A stretch of DNA of 64,000 nucleotides from Parvibaculum sp002684405 (GTDB lineage: Bacteria > Pseudomonadota > Alphaproteobacteria > Parvibaculales > Parvibaculaceae), in contig OZ223206.1 of assembly GCA_965140395.1 (NCBI GenBank), positions 434,001-498,000 on the forward strand, written 5' to 3'. Positions 26,192 to 34,912 of the stretch are shown in pieces. The notes under the pieces were generated by a model. That model was not told the origin of the DNA. It saw nothing but the letters and a program-made list of their open reading frames with translations, and ran no database searches. Both the position numbers and the translations under genes were made by a program. Within the stretch, counting starts at the first letter, position 1. Every line of letters starts with the position of its first letter.

Positions 26192-26680
26192 ATGACCGAG
26201 GTAACGGAAACCGCGCCCAAGGCGCATACGTCGCACAATCACCGTGCCTGCGTGGCGGACGCCATGGCGCGCGCGCGGGAGATTTGCGCCGAGCGCGGCG
26301 TCAAGCTCACCCCCTTGCGCGAGCAGGTGCTGCAGATCGTCTGGCGCTCGCACAAGCCCATCGGCGCCTATGAGGTGCTGGATACGCTGGCGGCGACCCA
26401 TAAAGCGGCCCGCCCGCCCACGGTCTATCGCGCACTCGACTTCCTGATGGCCGAAGGCCTGATCCACAAGATCGAATCGCTCAATGCCTATCTCGGCTGC
26501 GCAGATGCCGGCGCGCCGCATAGCGGCCAGTTCCTGATCTGCCGGCAATGCGGCGGGACGGAAGAGATCGTCGATCCGAAGCTCGAACGCGCCCTTGACG
26601 CAGCGGCGGCCCATGCGGGCTTCAAGGCCGAGCGCAAAACGGTGGAAATCAAGGGTCTTTGCGCCCGATGCGCCCATTAG
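26192..26680 (+). CDS. zur: Fur-family zinc uptake regulator
   Basis: 162 residues. It resembles E. coli Zur: winged helix with LTPLREQVLQIVW and PPTVYRALDFLMAEGLIHKIESLNAYLGC, then zinc ligand cysteines in CRQCGG and CARCAH with a His-rich approach (APHSGQF). Zur binds Zn2+ and represses uptake genes. No znuABC genes lie in the window, so its main targets are elsewhere. A Zur-box-like sequence sits just upstream. It starts with an AAAGGCGG site. Confidence 0.88.
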   Translation: MTEVTETAPKAHTSHNHRACVADAMARAREICAERGVKLTPLREQVLQIVWRSHKPIGAYEVLDTLAATHKAARPPTVYRALDFLMAEGLIHKIESLNAYLGCADAGAPHSGQFLICRQCGGTEEIVDPKLERALDAAAAHAGFKAERKTVEIKGLCARCAH

Positions 26681-26762
26681 GCGCCCCCCGGGCGGATCGA
26701 CGTCTCCCACCATATCGAAGGCCATCTCGGATTGAACGGACGCGCTCATCCGTTAAGATCGC

Positions 26763-26777
26763 CCCTCATCATGAGGG
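26763..26777. other. 15-bp perfect palindrome
   Basis: CCCTCATCATGAGGG (arms CCCTCAT/ATGAGGG, one central base) lies 50 bases upstream of the small secreted protein gene. It could be a regulator site or a hairpin; nothing else supports either. Confidence 0.25.
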
Positions 26778-26827
26778 TCCGGGCAGCCCCGCCGCCGATA
26801 TACCGGCTTAATTTCTGAGGAGAGACC

Positions 26828-27199
26828 ATGATCCGCCGTACCGCGATGCTTTTCAGCCTCGCCATTGTCATGCTCGCACCTCTCATATCCGCCCCTGCCC
26901 GGTCGGCGGAGATCGCGGAGGAATACGCCCCCGGTACACGGTCGGGCCCGTTCGTCGTCACTGATCGCAGCCTCGCCGACCTCACCGCCGACGGCTATGA
27001 GGTCAAGACCGGCTTCGGCCGCGCGCTGATCCTCCAGAAAGAAGCGTCGATCTATTCCTGCGAGGTGCCCCCGGCGCGCGAAACGCTTTCCTATGCCTCC
27101 TATTTCGTTTGTTCGGAACTGAAGGAAGCAAGGCCCGGCGCCGGCGAGAACGAAGAACCGGCGGACGATGGCGCAAAAGACGACAACAAGAAAAACTGA
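26828..27199 (+). CDS. small secreted protein, unknown function
   Basis: 123 residues; I do not recognise the family. A signal peptide (MIRRTAMLFSLAIVMLAP...ARSAEI) ends near residue 27. The mature part has two cysteines (SCEVP and VCSELK), a possible disulfide, and a highly charged tail (ENEEPADDGAKDDNKKN). It probably acts in the periplasm. It has a good GAGGAGAG site and ends 37 bases before an SDR gene on the same strand. Confidence 0.65.
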   Translation: MIRRTAMLFSLAIVMLAPLISAPARSAEIAEEYAPGTRSGPFVVTDRSLADLTADGYEVKTGFGRALILQKEASIYSCEVPPARETLSYASYFVCSELKEARPGAGENEEPADDGAKDDNKKN

Positions 27200-27236
27200 A
27201 TCCCAACCAGAAAAAACAAACCTTCAGGGAGATAAC

Positions 27237-28019
27237 ATGACCTACACACCTTTCGATCTTTCAGGAAAGGTCGCGCTCGTCACCGGCGGCAATCGCGGCA
27301 TCGGGCTCGGCATGGCGGAAGCCATGGCGCAATCCGGCGCGGATATCGCCATCTGGGGCACGAATGAAAGCCGCAACAAGGAAGCGGAAGAAAAGCTCAA
27401 GGCCTATGGCGTGAAAGTCTATTCGCGGCAGGTCGACGTTTCCGAAGAGCAGCAGGTCATCGACGGCATCGATGCAACCGTGGCCGAACTCGGCCGTATC
27501 GACAGCGTCTTCGCCAATGCCGGTATCGGCTATGGCGCGCCTTCCTTCGTGGAGATGAAAACGGAAGTCTACCGCAAGGTGCTGTCGGTCAATCTCGACG
27601 GCGTGTTCTGGACGCTGCGCGAGAGCTGCCGCCACATGGTGGAACGCGCCAAGGACGGCGATGCGGGCGGCTCTCTCGTCGGCATTGCAAGCCTTGCCGC
27701 CATCGAGGGCGCGGGCAAGAACGAAGCCTATGCCGCCACCAAGGGCGCCGTCATCTCCATGATCAAGGCCATCGCGGTGGAACATGCCCGCTACGGCATG
27801 CGGGCCAATGCCATTCTGCCGGGCTGGATTGCCACCGACATGACGCAGGGCGCGCAGGACAATCCCGCCTTTGGCGAAAAGGTCATCCCCCGCGTGCCCG
27901 CGCGCCGCTGGGGCGAGCCGGAAGATTTCGGCGGCATGGCCGTCTATCTCGCCTCGGAAGCGTCGTCCTACATGTCCGGCCAGACGCTCATCATCGACGG
28001 CGGCTATTCGATCTTCTGA
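27237..28019 (+). CDS. SDR family oxidoreductase
   Basis: 260 residues, classical SDR. TGGNRGIGLGMA is the cofactor motif, NAGIG follows, catalytic Ser lies in GIASLAA, and Tyr and Lys lie in AYAATKGAV. The PARRWGEPEDFGGMAVYLASEASSYMSGQTLIIDGGY ending is typical of 3-oxoacyl-ACP reductase-like and gluconate 5-dehydrogenase-like SDRs; which substrate is used cannot be told. An AGGGAGAT site precedes ATG 27237. A strong terminator follows 22 bases after the stop. Confidence 0.88.
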   Translation: MTYTPFDLSGKVALVTGGNRGIGLGMAEAMAQSGADIAIWGTNESRNKEAEEKLKAYGVKVYSRQVDVSEEQQVIDGIDATVAELGRIDSVFANAGIGYGAPSFVEMKTEVYRKVLSVNLDGVFWTLRESCRHMVERAKDGDAGGSLVGIASLAAIEGAGKNEAYAATKGAVISMIKAIAVEHARYGMRANAILPGWIATDMTQGAQDNPAFGEKVIPRVPARRWGEPEDFGGMAVYLASEASSYMSGQTLIIDGGYSIF

Positions 28020-28041
28020 TCGTTCGTTATCGCAAAATGCA

Positions 28042-28070
28042 AAGGCCGGTCTTCTGGACCGGCCTTTTTT
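28042..28070 (+). terminator. intrinsic terminator after the SDR gene
   Basis: AAGGCCGGTC (28042-28051), loop TTCTG, GACCGGCCTT (28057-28066), then T's to 28070. A perfect 10-bp stem with a T-run of 6. It lies between convergent genes and its T-run overlaps the ModE-like stop codon at 28069-28071. Confidence 0.9.
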
Positions 28071-28416
28071 ATCGCGCCGTCAATGCGGCCAATTCCTCCA
28101 TCGCCTGGCCGTTCGCCTCAAGGCTGGCCTTCTCCATGCGGCGATAGAGCGTCACGACTTCGCGGCCCGTTTCGCTCAATGCGGCGCCACCGCCTCCCCC
28201 GCCGCCGCGCTGCGTTTCGACCAGCGGCGTACCGAAGCGCTGGTTGAGGTCGTTCACCAGCAGCCAGGCCCGGCGATAGGACATGCCCATCTCCTTCGCC
28301 GCCCTGCTGATCGAGCCGCTCTCCTCGATGAGTTCCATCAGCCGCACCTTGCCGACGCCCAGCGCATGCTCGCCCCCCATGTCGAGCCGCAGCGTCAGCC
28401 GCATTTCCATTGCCAT
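28069..28416 (-). CDS. ModE N-terminal domain-type (LysR-like HTH) regulator
   Basis: 115 residues from ATG 28416 (ATG 28431 would add five). The sequence is a winged helix of ModE type: VGKVRLMELIEESGSISRAAKEMGMSYRRAWLLVNDLNQRF...LVETQRGG. The C-terminal molybdate-binding (TOBE/MOP) domain of full ModE is missing, as in many alphaproteobacterial one-domain forms. A run of seven glycines follows at RGGGGGGGAAL. Regulated genes are unknown. GAGGG about 8 nt upstream favours the shorter start. It follows the sugar dehydrogenase gene on the same strand with about 40 bases between. Confidence 0.8.
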   Translation of the reverse strand: MAMEMRLTLRLDMGGEHALGVGKVRLMELIEESGSISRAAKEMGMSYRRAWLLVNDLNQRFGTPLVETQRGGGGGGGAALSETGREVVTLYRRMEKASLEANGQAMEELAALTAR

Positions 28417-28456
28417 CGCTTCGGCCCTCATCGGGAAAAGTCGATTACCGTGAGCC

Positions 28457-29635
28457 TCAATCCGCCTTTGTAATTTTCAGGATCTGCCCGTTGGAACTGT
28501 CGGTCAGCACATAGAGCGCGCCATCCGGCCCCTGCTTCACGGCGCGGATGCGCTCGTGGAGCCCCGTCAGCAAATTTTCCGTATGGGTGATTGTCTCGCC
28601 TTGATATTCGAGGCGAACGAGGCGCGGTTTGGCGAGCCCGCCGACGAACAGATCGCCCTTCCATTCCGGTATGGCGTCGGAGGTGTAGAAGGCCATGCCG
28701 CACACGCCGATCGAGGGTGTCCAGTGATAGATCGGATCGGTCATGCCGGGCGCATGGGCATCGCCGGTGCCGACCGGCGAGCCGTCGTAATTCACACCGA
28801 AGGAAACGACCGGCCAGCCATAGTCCCGGCCGGGTTCGATCACATTGATCTCGTCGCCGCCTTTCGGGCCGTGTTCGTCGGCCCAGAGCTTGCCCGTTTT
28901 CGGTTCGATGGCCGCGCCCTGCACGTTGCGGTGGCCGTAAGACCAGATTTCCGGCCGGGCATCGCCCTCCGGCCCGCCGTCATCCGCATATGGATTGTCC
29001 TTGGGGATACTGCCATCCGGCCAGATGCGGACGATCTTGCCGAGATCGGAATCGAGGTCCTGCGCCTGTCCTCGCACGCTGTCGAAATAGCGCTCGCCCA
29101 GCGTGATGAAGAGATGGCCTTTCCGGTCGAAGACCAACCGCGAGCCGAAATGACCGGATCCGTCGACCTTCGGATGCTGCCGGAAAATGACTTTCACATC
29201 GCTGAGGCGCGGCTCGTTCATGTCCTCGGCAAGCTTGCCGCGCAGCACCGCCGTGCCGTTCATCCCGTCTTCGCCCGGTTCGGTAAAGCTCAGATAGACG
29301 AACTTGTTCTTTTTGAAATCCGGATCGATCGCCACGTCGAGAAGGCCGCCCTGCCCTCTCACGTCGATGTCAGGCAAACCGGCCACCGGGTAGGACAGCC
29401 CGCCCTCCTTGTCGACGATCCGCAACCGGCCCACGCGCTCGGTCAGCAGCATGCGCCCGTCCGGCAGGAAGGCGAGGCCCCAGGGGTGATCGAGCTCATC
29501 GGCGAAGGTTGCGACATGGATTGTCGCCTTTTCCGTATCGATCGTCTTGTCGATCTTGTCGCCCGCCATCACCGGTCCCGCCCCGAAGGTCAGACACAGA
29601 ATGGCCGTGGCGAAGGCTGTCAGCAGGCGCGGCAT
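28457..29635 (-). CDS. PQQ-dependent aldose sugar dehydrogenase (soluble, Asd/YliI-like)
   Basis: 392 residues. A signal peptide (MPRLLTAFATAILCLTFGAGPVMAG) sends it to the periplasm. The six-bladed beta-propeller shows LDHPWGLAFLPDGRMLLTERVGRLR, LGERY, and GHRNVQGAAIEP, with PSIGVCGMAFYTSDAIPEWKGDLFVG, which match the YliI/soluble glucose dehydrogenase family. These enzymes oxidise sugars with bound PQQ and Ca2+. No pqq synthesis genes are in the window. Start ATG 29633-29635 is chosen from the signal peptide. Confidence 0.88.
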   Translation of the reverse strand: MPRLLTAFATAILCLTFGAGPVMAGDKIDKTIDTEKATIHVATFADELDHPWGLAFLPDGRMLLTERVGRLRIVDKEGGLSYPVAGLPDIDVRGQGGLLDVAIDPDFKKNKFVYLSFTEPGEDGMNGTAVLRGKLAEDMNEPRLSDVKVIFRQHPKVDGSGHFGSRLVFDRKGHLFITLGERYFDSVRGQAQDLDSDLGKIVRIWPDGSIPKDNPYADDGGPEGDARPEIWSYGHRNVQGAAIEPKTGKLWADEHGPKGGDEINVIEPGRDYGWPVVSFGVNYDGSPVGTGDAHAPGMTDPIYHWTPSIGVCGMAFYTSDAIPEWKGDLFVGGLAKPRLVRLEYQGETITHTENLLTGLHERIRAVKQGPDGALYVLTDSSNGQILKITKAD

Positions 29636-29803
29636 GAAAATCTCCAGATTTGGCCCCTCTTCCCATTTGGGGTTCCGCGGGGGCATGGCAAGTCAGCATA
29701 TTTCCAGACGTGGAAATACCTCAATTCTGCCCCTAAACTGTCATTTCGGGGTGGAGACTGGACCGGCATGTTGCCGCGGACCAGGGCGGGGCTGGAGAAG
29801 TCT

Positions 29804-30169
29804 ATGCGTGTGATTTGGGTGCTTCTGCTGGCCGCGGGCCTGACGGTTCTGCCGCGGGTTTCCGCCCATGCCGTGCCGCGCGAGATGATGCGGCTCGCTG
29901 AAGTGCTTGGCGCCATTCACTATCTGCGCCCGCTTTGCGGCTCGCACGAAGGGCAGAAGTGGCGCAACCAGATGATCCGCATGCTCGATGCCGTGCACAC
30001 CTCCGGCGATGAGCGGCAGGTCCTGATTTCCCATTTCAATATCTTCTATTACCGCTATCGCGACGCTTATCCGCGCTGCACCGGCAGCGCCGCGCGGGAC
30101 GCCAATCGTCTGGTTTCCGAAGGCCAGCGCCTTGCCGAGGCTCTCGCCCGGCGTGGCTACGGGCGATAG
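29804..30169 (+). CDS. TIGR02301-type secreted protein
   Basis: 121 residues with a signal peptide (MRVIWVLLLAAGLTVLPRVSAHA). The mature part LAEVLGAIHYLRPLCGSHEGQKWRNQM...NIFYYRYRDAYPRCTGSAARDANRL matches a conserved alphaproteobacterial periplasmic family (TIGR02301, unknown function) with two conserved cysteines (LCG, RCTG). ATG 29804 is preferred from the signal peptide; ATG 29768 would add twelve residues. Family assignment is from memory of the conserved pattern. Confidence 0.75.
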   Translation: MRVIWVLLLAAGLTVLPRVSAHAVPREMMRLAEVLGAIHYLRPLCGSHEGQKWRNQMIRMLDAVHTSGDERQVLISHFNIFYYRYRDAYPRCTGSAARDANRLVSEGQRLAEALARRGYGR

Positions 30170-30315
30170 ACCGGCTCGTCACAAATTAACCGCACCTTCA
30201 CGAAGGTCGCGCTTGGCCGCGGGAGTATGCTAGTAATGCAGCAAAGGCCCCTGATTTGCTCCGTGGGCCCCTATCGTAGAGACCGCGCTGCGATTTTCGC
30301 GCGGATGAGGACAGA

Positions 30316-30612
30316 ATGGCCGATGATTTTCCAGGCGATCCCTTGGTGAGATTTTACGAAGACGAAGCCGGCGACATGGCCGAACCGCCCGAGGGCGAGC
30401 AGCGCCGCCTGGCGCTCCAGAATCTTCTGGATGCCTGGGACGAGACGCTGGGCGAAGGCGTATCGCCGGATATTCTGGCGAGTACGGCCATTTTCGCAGC
30501 GCTTTCCGACATGGTGGAAGCCTATGGCGAGGAAGCCGTCGCCGAGATGACGGACGGCCTGTCCGACCGCATCCGCTCGGGCGAATTCACGCTGAACCGC
30601 GTCGTGAACTGA
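30316..30612 (+). CDS. small acidic protein, unknown function
   Basis: 98 residues; I do not recognise it. It is acidic and mostly helical (EGEQRRLALQNLLDAWDETLGEGV; FAALSDMVEAYGEEAVAEMTDGLSDRI). A GAGGACAG site precedes ATG 30316. It stands alone, followed by a strong terminator, so it is a monocistronic gene. Such small acidic helical proteins in alphaproteobacteria are often conserved but unnamed. Confidence 0.6.
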   Translation: MADDFPGDPLVRFYEDEAGDMAEPPEGEQRRLALQNLLDAWDETLGEGVSPDILASTAIFAALSDMVEAYGEEAVAEMTDGLSDRIRSGEFTLNRVVN

Positions 30613-30631
30613 GCGGCCTCCGACAAAAAAC

Positions 30632-30666
30632 AAGGCCCGGCCGCCTCTCGGCGCCGGGCCTTTTTT
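30632..30666 (+). terminator. intrinsic terminator between convergent genes
   Basis: AAGGCCCGGC (30632-30641) and GCCGGGCCTT (30653-30662) form a 10-bp stem, followed by a T-run to 30666. A-rich bases before the stem give a weaker terminator for the opposite strand. Confidence 0.9.
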
Positions 30667-30685
30667 GTTGTCCACTTTTGAGCAA

Positions 30686-32248
30686 TCAGATCATCACTTC
30701 GATGAGGCGCGGGCCCTTCTGCTTCATCGCTGAAGAGAACTGCTCGGTGAATTCTTCCAGCGTTTCGGCACGGCTGGCTTCGACGCCCATGCCCTGCGCA
30801 AGGTGCACCCAGTTCAGTTCCGGGTTGTGCAGATCCAGCATGGAGAGCGCCTTGGGGCCGGGGTTTTCCGCGCCCACGCGGGAAAGCTCCACATTCAGGA
30901 TCGCATAGGACCGGTTGGCGAAGATCACCGTCGTCACATCGAGCTTTTCGCGGGCCTGCGTCCAGAGCGTCTGCAGCGTGTACATCGCGCCGCCATCGCC
31001 ATGCAGGCAGACGACCTTGCGATCCGGACAGGCAACCGCCGCGCCGGTCGCCACCGGCAGGCCCTGCCCGATCGAGCCGCCCGTGAGCGAAAGATGGTCA
31101 TGCGGGGCCGCCGACGCCGTTGCGATCATGGAGCCGATGCCGGAGGTCGCCGCCTCGTCTGAAATGATCGCGTTTTCCGGCAGGAAATGACCGACCACAT
31201 GGCCGATGGTGAACTGGTCGAGCTGGCCGTCCGTCAGCTCCGGCTTTTGCGCCGGCGCCACATAGGCGGGCTCCTTCGGCGCACCCAGCGCCTCGGCTAC
31301 CGCTTCCAGCGCCTGAACGCCGTCTTCATGGGGATGGGCCAGATAGGAAATGCCGGTTCCTTCCGGCGTGCACCAGCTCGGCTTGCCGGGATAGGCGAAG
31401 AACGACACCGGCGGCTTCGCGCCCACCAGCACCAGCTCCTGCACCGGCTCCATGAATTCGACGATCTGTTCGGCGAAATAGGGAATGCGCTCCACGGCGA
31501 CCCGGCCCGCGCCGCGCTGGATGCGGGGCGCGAAGGTGTCGCACATCAGCCGCGCGCCGGTTGCCGCCGCGATCCGGCCCGCCGCGACGAGGCCGCGCTC
31601 TTTCAGCACCTCGCCGCGCAGCAGGATGGCGGCATTCTTGCCGGCCTTTTTCAACGCTTCCACGGCGCGCTTCACCGCGGCATCGGAGACTTCGGACGCC
31701 ACGCGGCGCGGCAATGCGTCGGCGGGGCCTTCCGCCTCGAGCCATGCGGTATCGGCGGGCAGGATGAGCGTTGCGATCTGGCCCGGCGCTTCCATCGCGG
31801 CCTGCACGGCGCGCGCGCCGTCGGCGGCGACCGTTTTGGGGCTCGTCGAGGAATGGATCCAGCCCGAAACGGGGCCCGCGAAGCCCTTGATGTCGGAGGA
31901 GAGCGGCGCGTCATATTGCGCGTGATAGGTGGCGTGATCGCCGACGATGTTCACAAGCGGGGTCGAGGCGCGTCGCGCATTGTGCAGATTGGCCAGGCCG
32001 TTTGCCATGCCGGGCCCGAGATGCAGAAGCGTCGCGGCGGGTTTTTCCGCCATGCGGCCATATCCGTCCGCCGCACCCGTCACGGCGCCCTCGAACAGGC
32101 CCAGCACGGCGCGCATCCCGTCCACCTTGTCGAGGGCGGCCACAAAATGCATTTCCGAGGTACCGGGATTGGAGAAACAGACTTCGACGCCCGAGCCGAC
32201 CAATGTGCGCACAAGGCTTTCGGCGCCGTTCATTTTCTTCGATGACAT
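30686..32248 (-). CDS. ThDP-dependent enzyme, acetolactate synthase/benzoylformate decarboxylase-like
   Basis: 520 residues. Three-domain ThDP fold. The N-terminal PYR domain begins NGAESLVRTLVGSGVEVCFSNPGTSEMHFV, with GRMAEKPAATLLHLGPGMANG; the C-terminal ThDP motif is VCLHGDGGAMYTLQTLWTQ...FANRSYAIL. About 515-residue ALS-like proteins without a partner regulatory subunit differ from IlvB (which is about 570); ilvN/ilvH is absent here. Substrate unknown: pyruvate, benzoylformate or another 2-oxo acid. The Glu of the PYR domain that activates ThDP is in GLFEGAVTGAA. It is the last gene of the minus-strand group starting with acuI. Confidence 0.82.
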   Translation of the reverse strand: MSSKKMNGAESLVRTLVGSGVEVCFSNPGTSEMHFVAALDKVDGMRAVLGLFEGAVTGAADGYGRMAEKPAATLLHLGPGMANGLANLHNARRASTPLVNIVGDHATYHAQYDAPLSSDIKGFAGPVSGWIHSSTSPKTVAADGARAVQAAMEAPGQIATLILPADTAWLEAEGPADALPRRVASEVSDAAVKRAVEALKKAGKNAAILLRGEVLKERGLVAAGRIAAATGARLMCDTFAPRIQRGAGRVAVERIPYFAEQIVEFMEPVQELVLVGAKPPVSFFAYPGKPSWCTPEGTGISYLAHPHEDGVQALEAVAEALGAPKEPAYVAPAQKPELTDGQLDQFTIGHVVGHFLPENAIISDEAATSGIGSMIATASAAPHDHLSLTGGSIGQGLPVATGAAVACPDRKVVCLHGDGGAMYTLQTLWTQAREKLDVTTVIFANRSYAILNVELSRVGAENPGPKALSMLDLHNPELNWVHLAQGMGVEASRAETLEEFTEQFSSAMKQKGPRLIEVMI

Positions 32249-32286
32249 TATCTGCCTCCCTTATTGCCGGTGCATTGCTGCCAGGC

Positions 32287-32934
32287 TCAAACCAATCCGA
32301 AAAGTTTAAAGACCAGACGGCCCAGCACAACCAGGCCGAAAATCGTAATCAGCGCGCCGGACACATGGTTCACCTTTTCCAGCATGTGATCGTTCATGCG
32401 TTTGCGGAAATAGGCAACGAAGCCCGAAACGCAGCACCACCACAGAACGGACCCCGCCATGACGGAGGCGACCACCGTGGCGGCGTGGCCATAATCCTCG
32501 CCCTTGCTGGCAAGCCCCGCTATGCCGCCGAAAATGGCGATGAAGCCGAGCATGGTGGCAGGGTTCGTAATGGTCAGCGCGAATGTGGTGCCGAAGACCT
32601 TGGCAAGCGCCGTGGCGGCCTTGTCGTTTTCCTGTGATTCCAGTTGCGGATGGGAAAAGAAGGTCCGCAAGCCCATCAGCACGAGAAAGAGACCGCCGGC
32701 GAGCTGAAGATAGATTTCAAAGCGGACGACAAGATCGATCACGGCGGTGAGGCCGAAGCCCGCGATGACGGCGAAGATCGCATCGCCCGTCGCCGCGCCG
32801 CCGCCCGACAGAAAGCCGTTCAGCCAGCCGAAATGCAGCGTCCGCCTGATGACGATAAGGTTTACCGGTCCGATCGGTGCCGCCACCGCCATGCCGATGG
32901 CTATGCCGTTGGCAATCAGACCGAAATCAATCAT
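32287..32934 (-). CDS. LysE/RhtB family amino-acid exporter
   Basis: 215 residues with about six hydrophobic helices. The N-terminal GMAVAAPIGPVNLIVIRRTLHFGWLNGFLSG carries the GPVN signature near the first helix. TNPATMLGFIAIFGGIA and a last helix (ITIFGLVVLGRLVFKLFGL) complete the LysE fold. It exports amino acids or small metabolites; the substrate is not clear. It lies between a CoA ligase gene and a ThDP enzyme gene, so a product of that pathway is a possible cargo. Confidence 0.88.
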   Translation of the reverse strand: MIDFGLIANGIAIGMAVAAPIGPVNLIVIRRTLHFGWLNGFLSGGGAATGDAIFAVIAGFGLTAVIDLVVRFEIYLQLAGGLFLVLMGLRTFFSHPQLESQENDKAATALAKVFGTTFALTITNPATMLGFIAIFGGIAGLASKGEDYGHAATVVASVMAGSVLWWCCVSGFVAYFRKRMNDHMLEKVNHVSGALITIFGLVVLGRLVFKLFGLV

Positions 32935-32959
32935 ACCCGTCCCCGAAACGCTTGCCTGC

Positions 32960-34813
32960 TCACTTGCCGACCACCACGACATCATTGCCGGGTGGTTCGG
33001 CATAGAGTTTTTCCACCAGATCGGCGCGGCGTGACAGCGCAGTCGCCTGGTTGATATAGCCCTTGTCGGTCAGTTCACCCGCATCGATGCTCGGCGGCTC
33101 CACCATCAGCAATGCGCGCGAGACGCGCGTGCTCGAGCCGGGATGGCCCGCATTGTGCTCGCGCAGGCCCTCCGCCAGTTGCTCCAGCACGGCCGGGTGG
33201 CGAACGAGATCTTCCACCGCCATCTCCGGATCGCCCGCCACATTGCGGCAGGCCGGAATGTTGGGGAAGCCGAGGATACCGATATAGTCGCGGTCGAGAC
33301 CGGCGATCAGCGCGTCCTGCAGGATACCGTTGGAGGCGCCTACCGCCTGCACGCGCAGCTTGCCCGCGCTCACCCATGTACCCGTGGAGAGTTTGAAATC
33401 CTCCGCCACGCGGCCGTCGAAGACGAGGCCTTCCATCGGATTGTCCGGGTTCACGAAGCGCGCGCCGTCGCCGAGGCGGTAGAAGCCCTCTTCGTCATAG
33501 GCTTCCGCGGTCTTTTCCGGATTCTTGTGATAGCCGGGCGTGATGCAGTCGCCCCGCACGCGGACTTCCATCTTCTGCCCTGTGGGCGCGAGCTTCAGCT
33601 CGATACCGGGCAGCGGCAGCCCCAGAAGCCCCATGCGCTCGGTCGGCCAATGCACATTCATGATCGTCGGCGCGGTTTCCGTCGCTCCGTAACCGGAGGA
33701 AAAGACGATCCGCTCGCCGGTCGTGCGAAGCGCCACGTCCTGCATGCGGTTGTAGATGTCCTGGCTCAGTGCCGCGCCGCCATAGGCCAGCGAGCGCAGA
33801 CGCGAGAAGAAGTTCTTCGCCAGCGCGTCGTCGCTTTCCAGCGCATCCACCAGCAACGGATAGGCCGCGGGCACGTTGGAATAGGCGGTCGGGGCGACCT
33901 CGCGCAGATTTGCCACCGTCTCCTCGAACTGGCCGGGCACGGGGCGCCCGCCATCGATGTAAAGCGTACCGCCCGATGTCAGCGTGTTGTTGAGGATCGC
34001 ATTGCCGCCGAAGCAATGGTTCCAGGGCAGCCAGTTCAGCAGCACGCCCGGCTCGTCGTCCTCATGCTCCCGCTGCACGCTGCGCGGCATCACCGCGTTG
34101 ATGCGCATCATGCGCTGCGTGGTGATGACAGCTTTGGGCATGCCGGTGGAGCCGGAGGTAAAGAGATATTTCGCGACTTCATCGTCATGCTGCGTCTCGA
34201 AACGGGCCTCCGCTTCCGCACCGGGGTGCGTCGCCAGAAGTTCCGCGAAAGGCGTGCCCATCGAGCCGTCCACGGTCACGAGTTCCACCCCGTCCAGCGG
34301 CAGCGCGGCCAGCGCACGCTCGAAGGGCGCGGATTCCTGCATGAAGATCATTTTCGGTTCGACGAGGTCGAACACATATTTGAGCTTTTCGAAATCGGTG
34401 CTGATCGTCGAATAGGACGGCGAAACCGGCGTTGCCGGAGCCCCGGCGAGGATCGCGCCATAGCTCATCAGCGCATGCTCGATGGAATTGCCCGAGAGGA
34501 TCATCACCGGCGTCGACTGGTCGAAGCCGCGATCGATCAGCGCCTGTCCGATGGCGAAGACCTTCTTCTCCGCATCCGCATAGGTCAGCAGGTCCCACTC
34601 GCCAAAGCCTTCCGTCGAGGGCTTGCGCTTGCCGAGCCAGACGCGCTCGGGCGCGTCCTGCGCCCATTGGCGGATCGGCGAAATCAGGTTGGGCGCCGGA
34701 TCGCGCAGCGGATGCGGATTGCGCAATATGATCGACCCGTCGTCGCGATGCTCGACGTCGATACGCGGCTCGACATAGCGCGGGTCCCTGAATGGCGGCT
34801 GAGACATAGACAC
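32960..34813 (-). CDS. AMP-dependent acyl/aryl-CoA ligase (feruloyl-CoA synthase-like)
   Basis: 617 residues. The ANL adenylation signature is YLFTSGSTGMPKAVITTQ; motif A5 appears as SGYGATETAPT and the C-terminal hinge region as YRLGDGARFVN...GRVAEDFKLSTGTWVSAG. The long form of about 620 residues, with WLPWNHCFGGNAILNNTL, fits the feruloyl-CoA synthase (Fcs) family better than fatty acyl-CoA ligases. The enoyl-CoA hydratase/lyase that normally accompanies Fcs is not nearby, so the substrate is open. Start ATG 34813 or ATG 34807. Confidence 0.82.
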   Translation of the reverse strand: MSMSQPPFRDPRYVEPRIDVEHRDDGSIILRNPHPLRDPAPNLISPIRQWAQDAPERVWLGKRKPSTEGFGEWDLLTYADAEKKVFAIGQALIDRGFDQSTPVMILSGNSIEHALMSYGAILAGAPATPVSPSYSTISTDFEKLKYVFDLVEPKMIFMQESAPFERALAALPLDGVELVTVDGSMGTPFAELLATHPGAEAEARFETQHDDEVAKYLFTSGSTGMPKAVITTQRMMRINAVMPRSVQREHEDDEPGVLLNWLPWNHCFGGNAILNNTLTSGGTLYIDGGRPVPGQFEETVANLREVAPTAYSNVPAAYPLLVDALESDDALAKNFFSRLRSLAYGGAALSQDIYNRMQDVALRTTGERIVFSSGYGATETAPTIMNVHWPTERMGLLGLPLPGIELKLAPTGQKMEVRVRGDCITPGYHKNPEKTAEAYDEEGFYRLGDGARFVNPDNPMEGLVFDGRVAEDFKLSTGTWVSAGKLRVQAVGASNGILQDALIAGLDRDYIGILGFPNIPACRNVAGDPEMAVEDLVRHPAVLEQLAEGLREHNAGHPGSSTRVSRALLMVEPPSIDAGELTDKGYINQATALSRRADLVEKLYAEPPGNDVVVVGK

Positions 34814-34842
34814 CGGGTTCCTCCCCCCTCAATTCACATATT

Positions 34843-34876
34843 GGCGGCGCATAATGACTATGCGCCGCCTTTTTTT
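34843..34876 (+). terminator. intrinsic terminator facing the plus strand between two minus-strand genes
   Basis: GGCGGCGCATA (34843-34853), loop ATGAC, TATGCGCCGCC (34859-34869), then seven T's. The 11-bp stem is perfect. On the minus strand the stem is not followed by a T-run, so it cannot end the acuI transcript in the usual way. It points to plus-strand transcription in a region with no plus-strand gene. Confidence 0.8.
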
Positions 34877-34912
34877 GTTTTTTGTGCTTATACAGTTTTT
34901 CTTTACGTGGCG

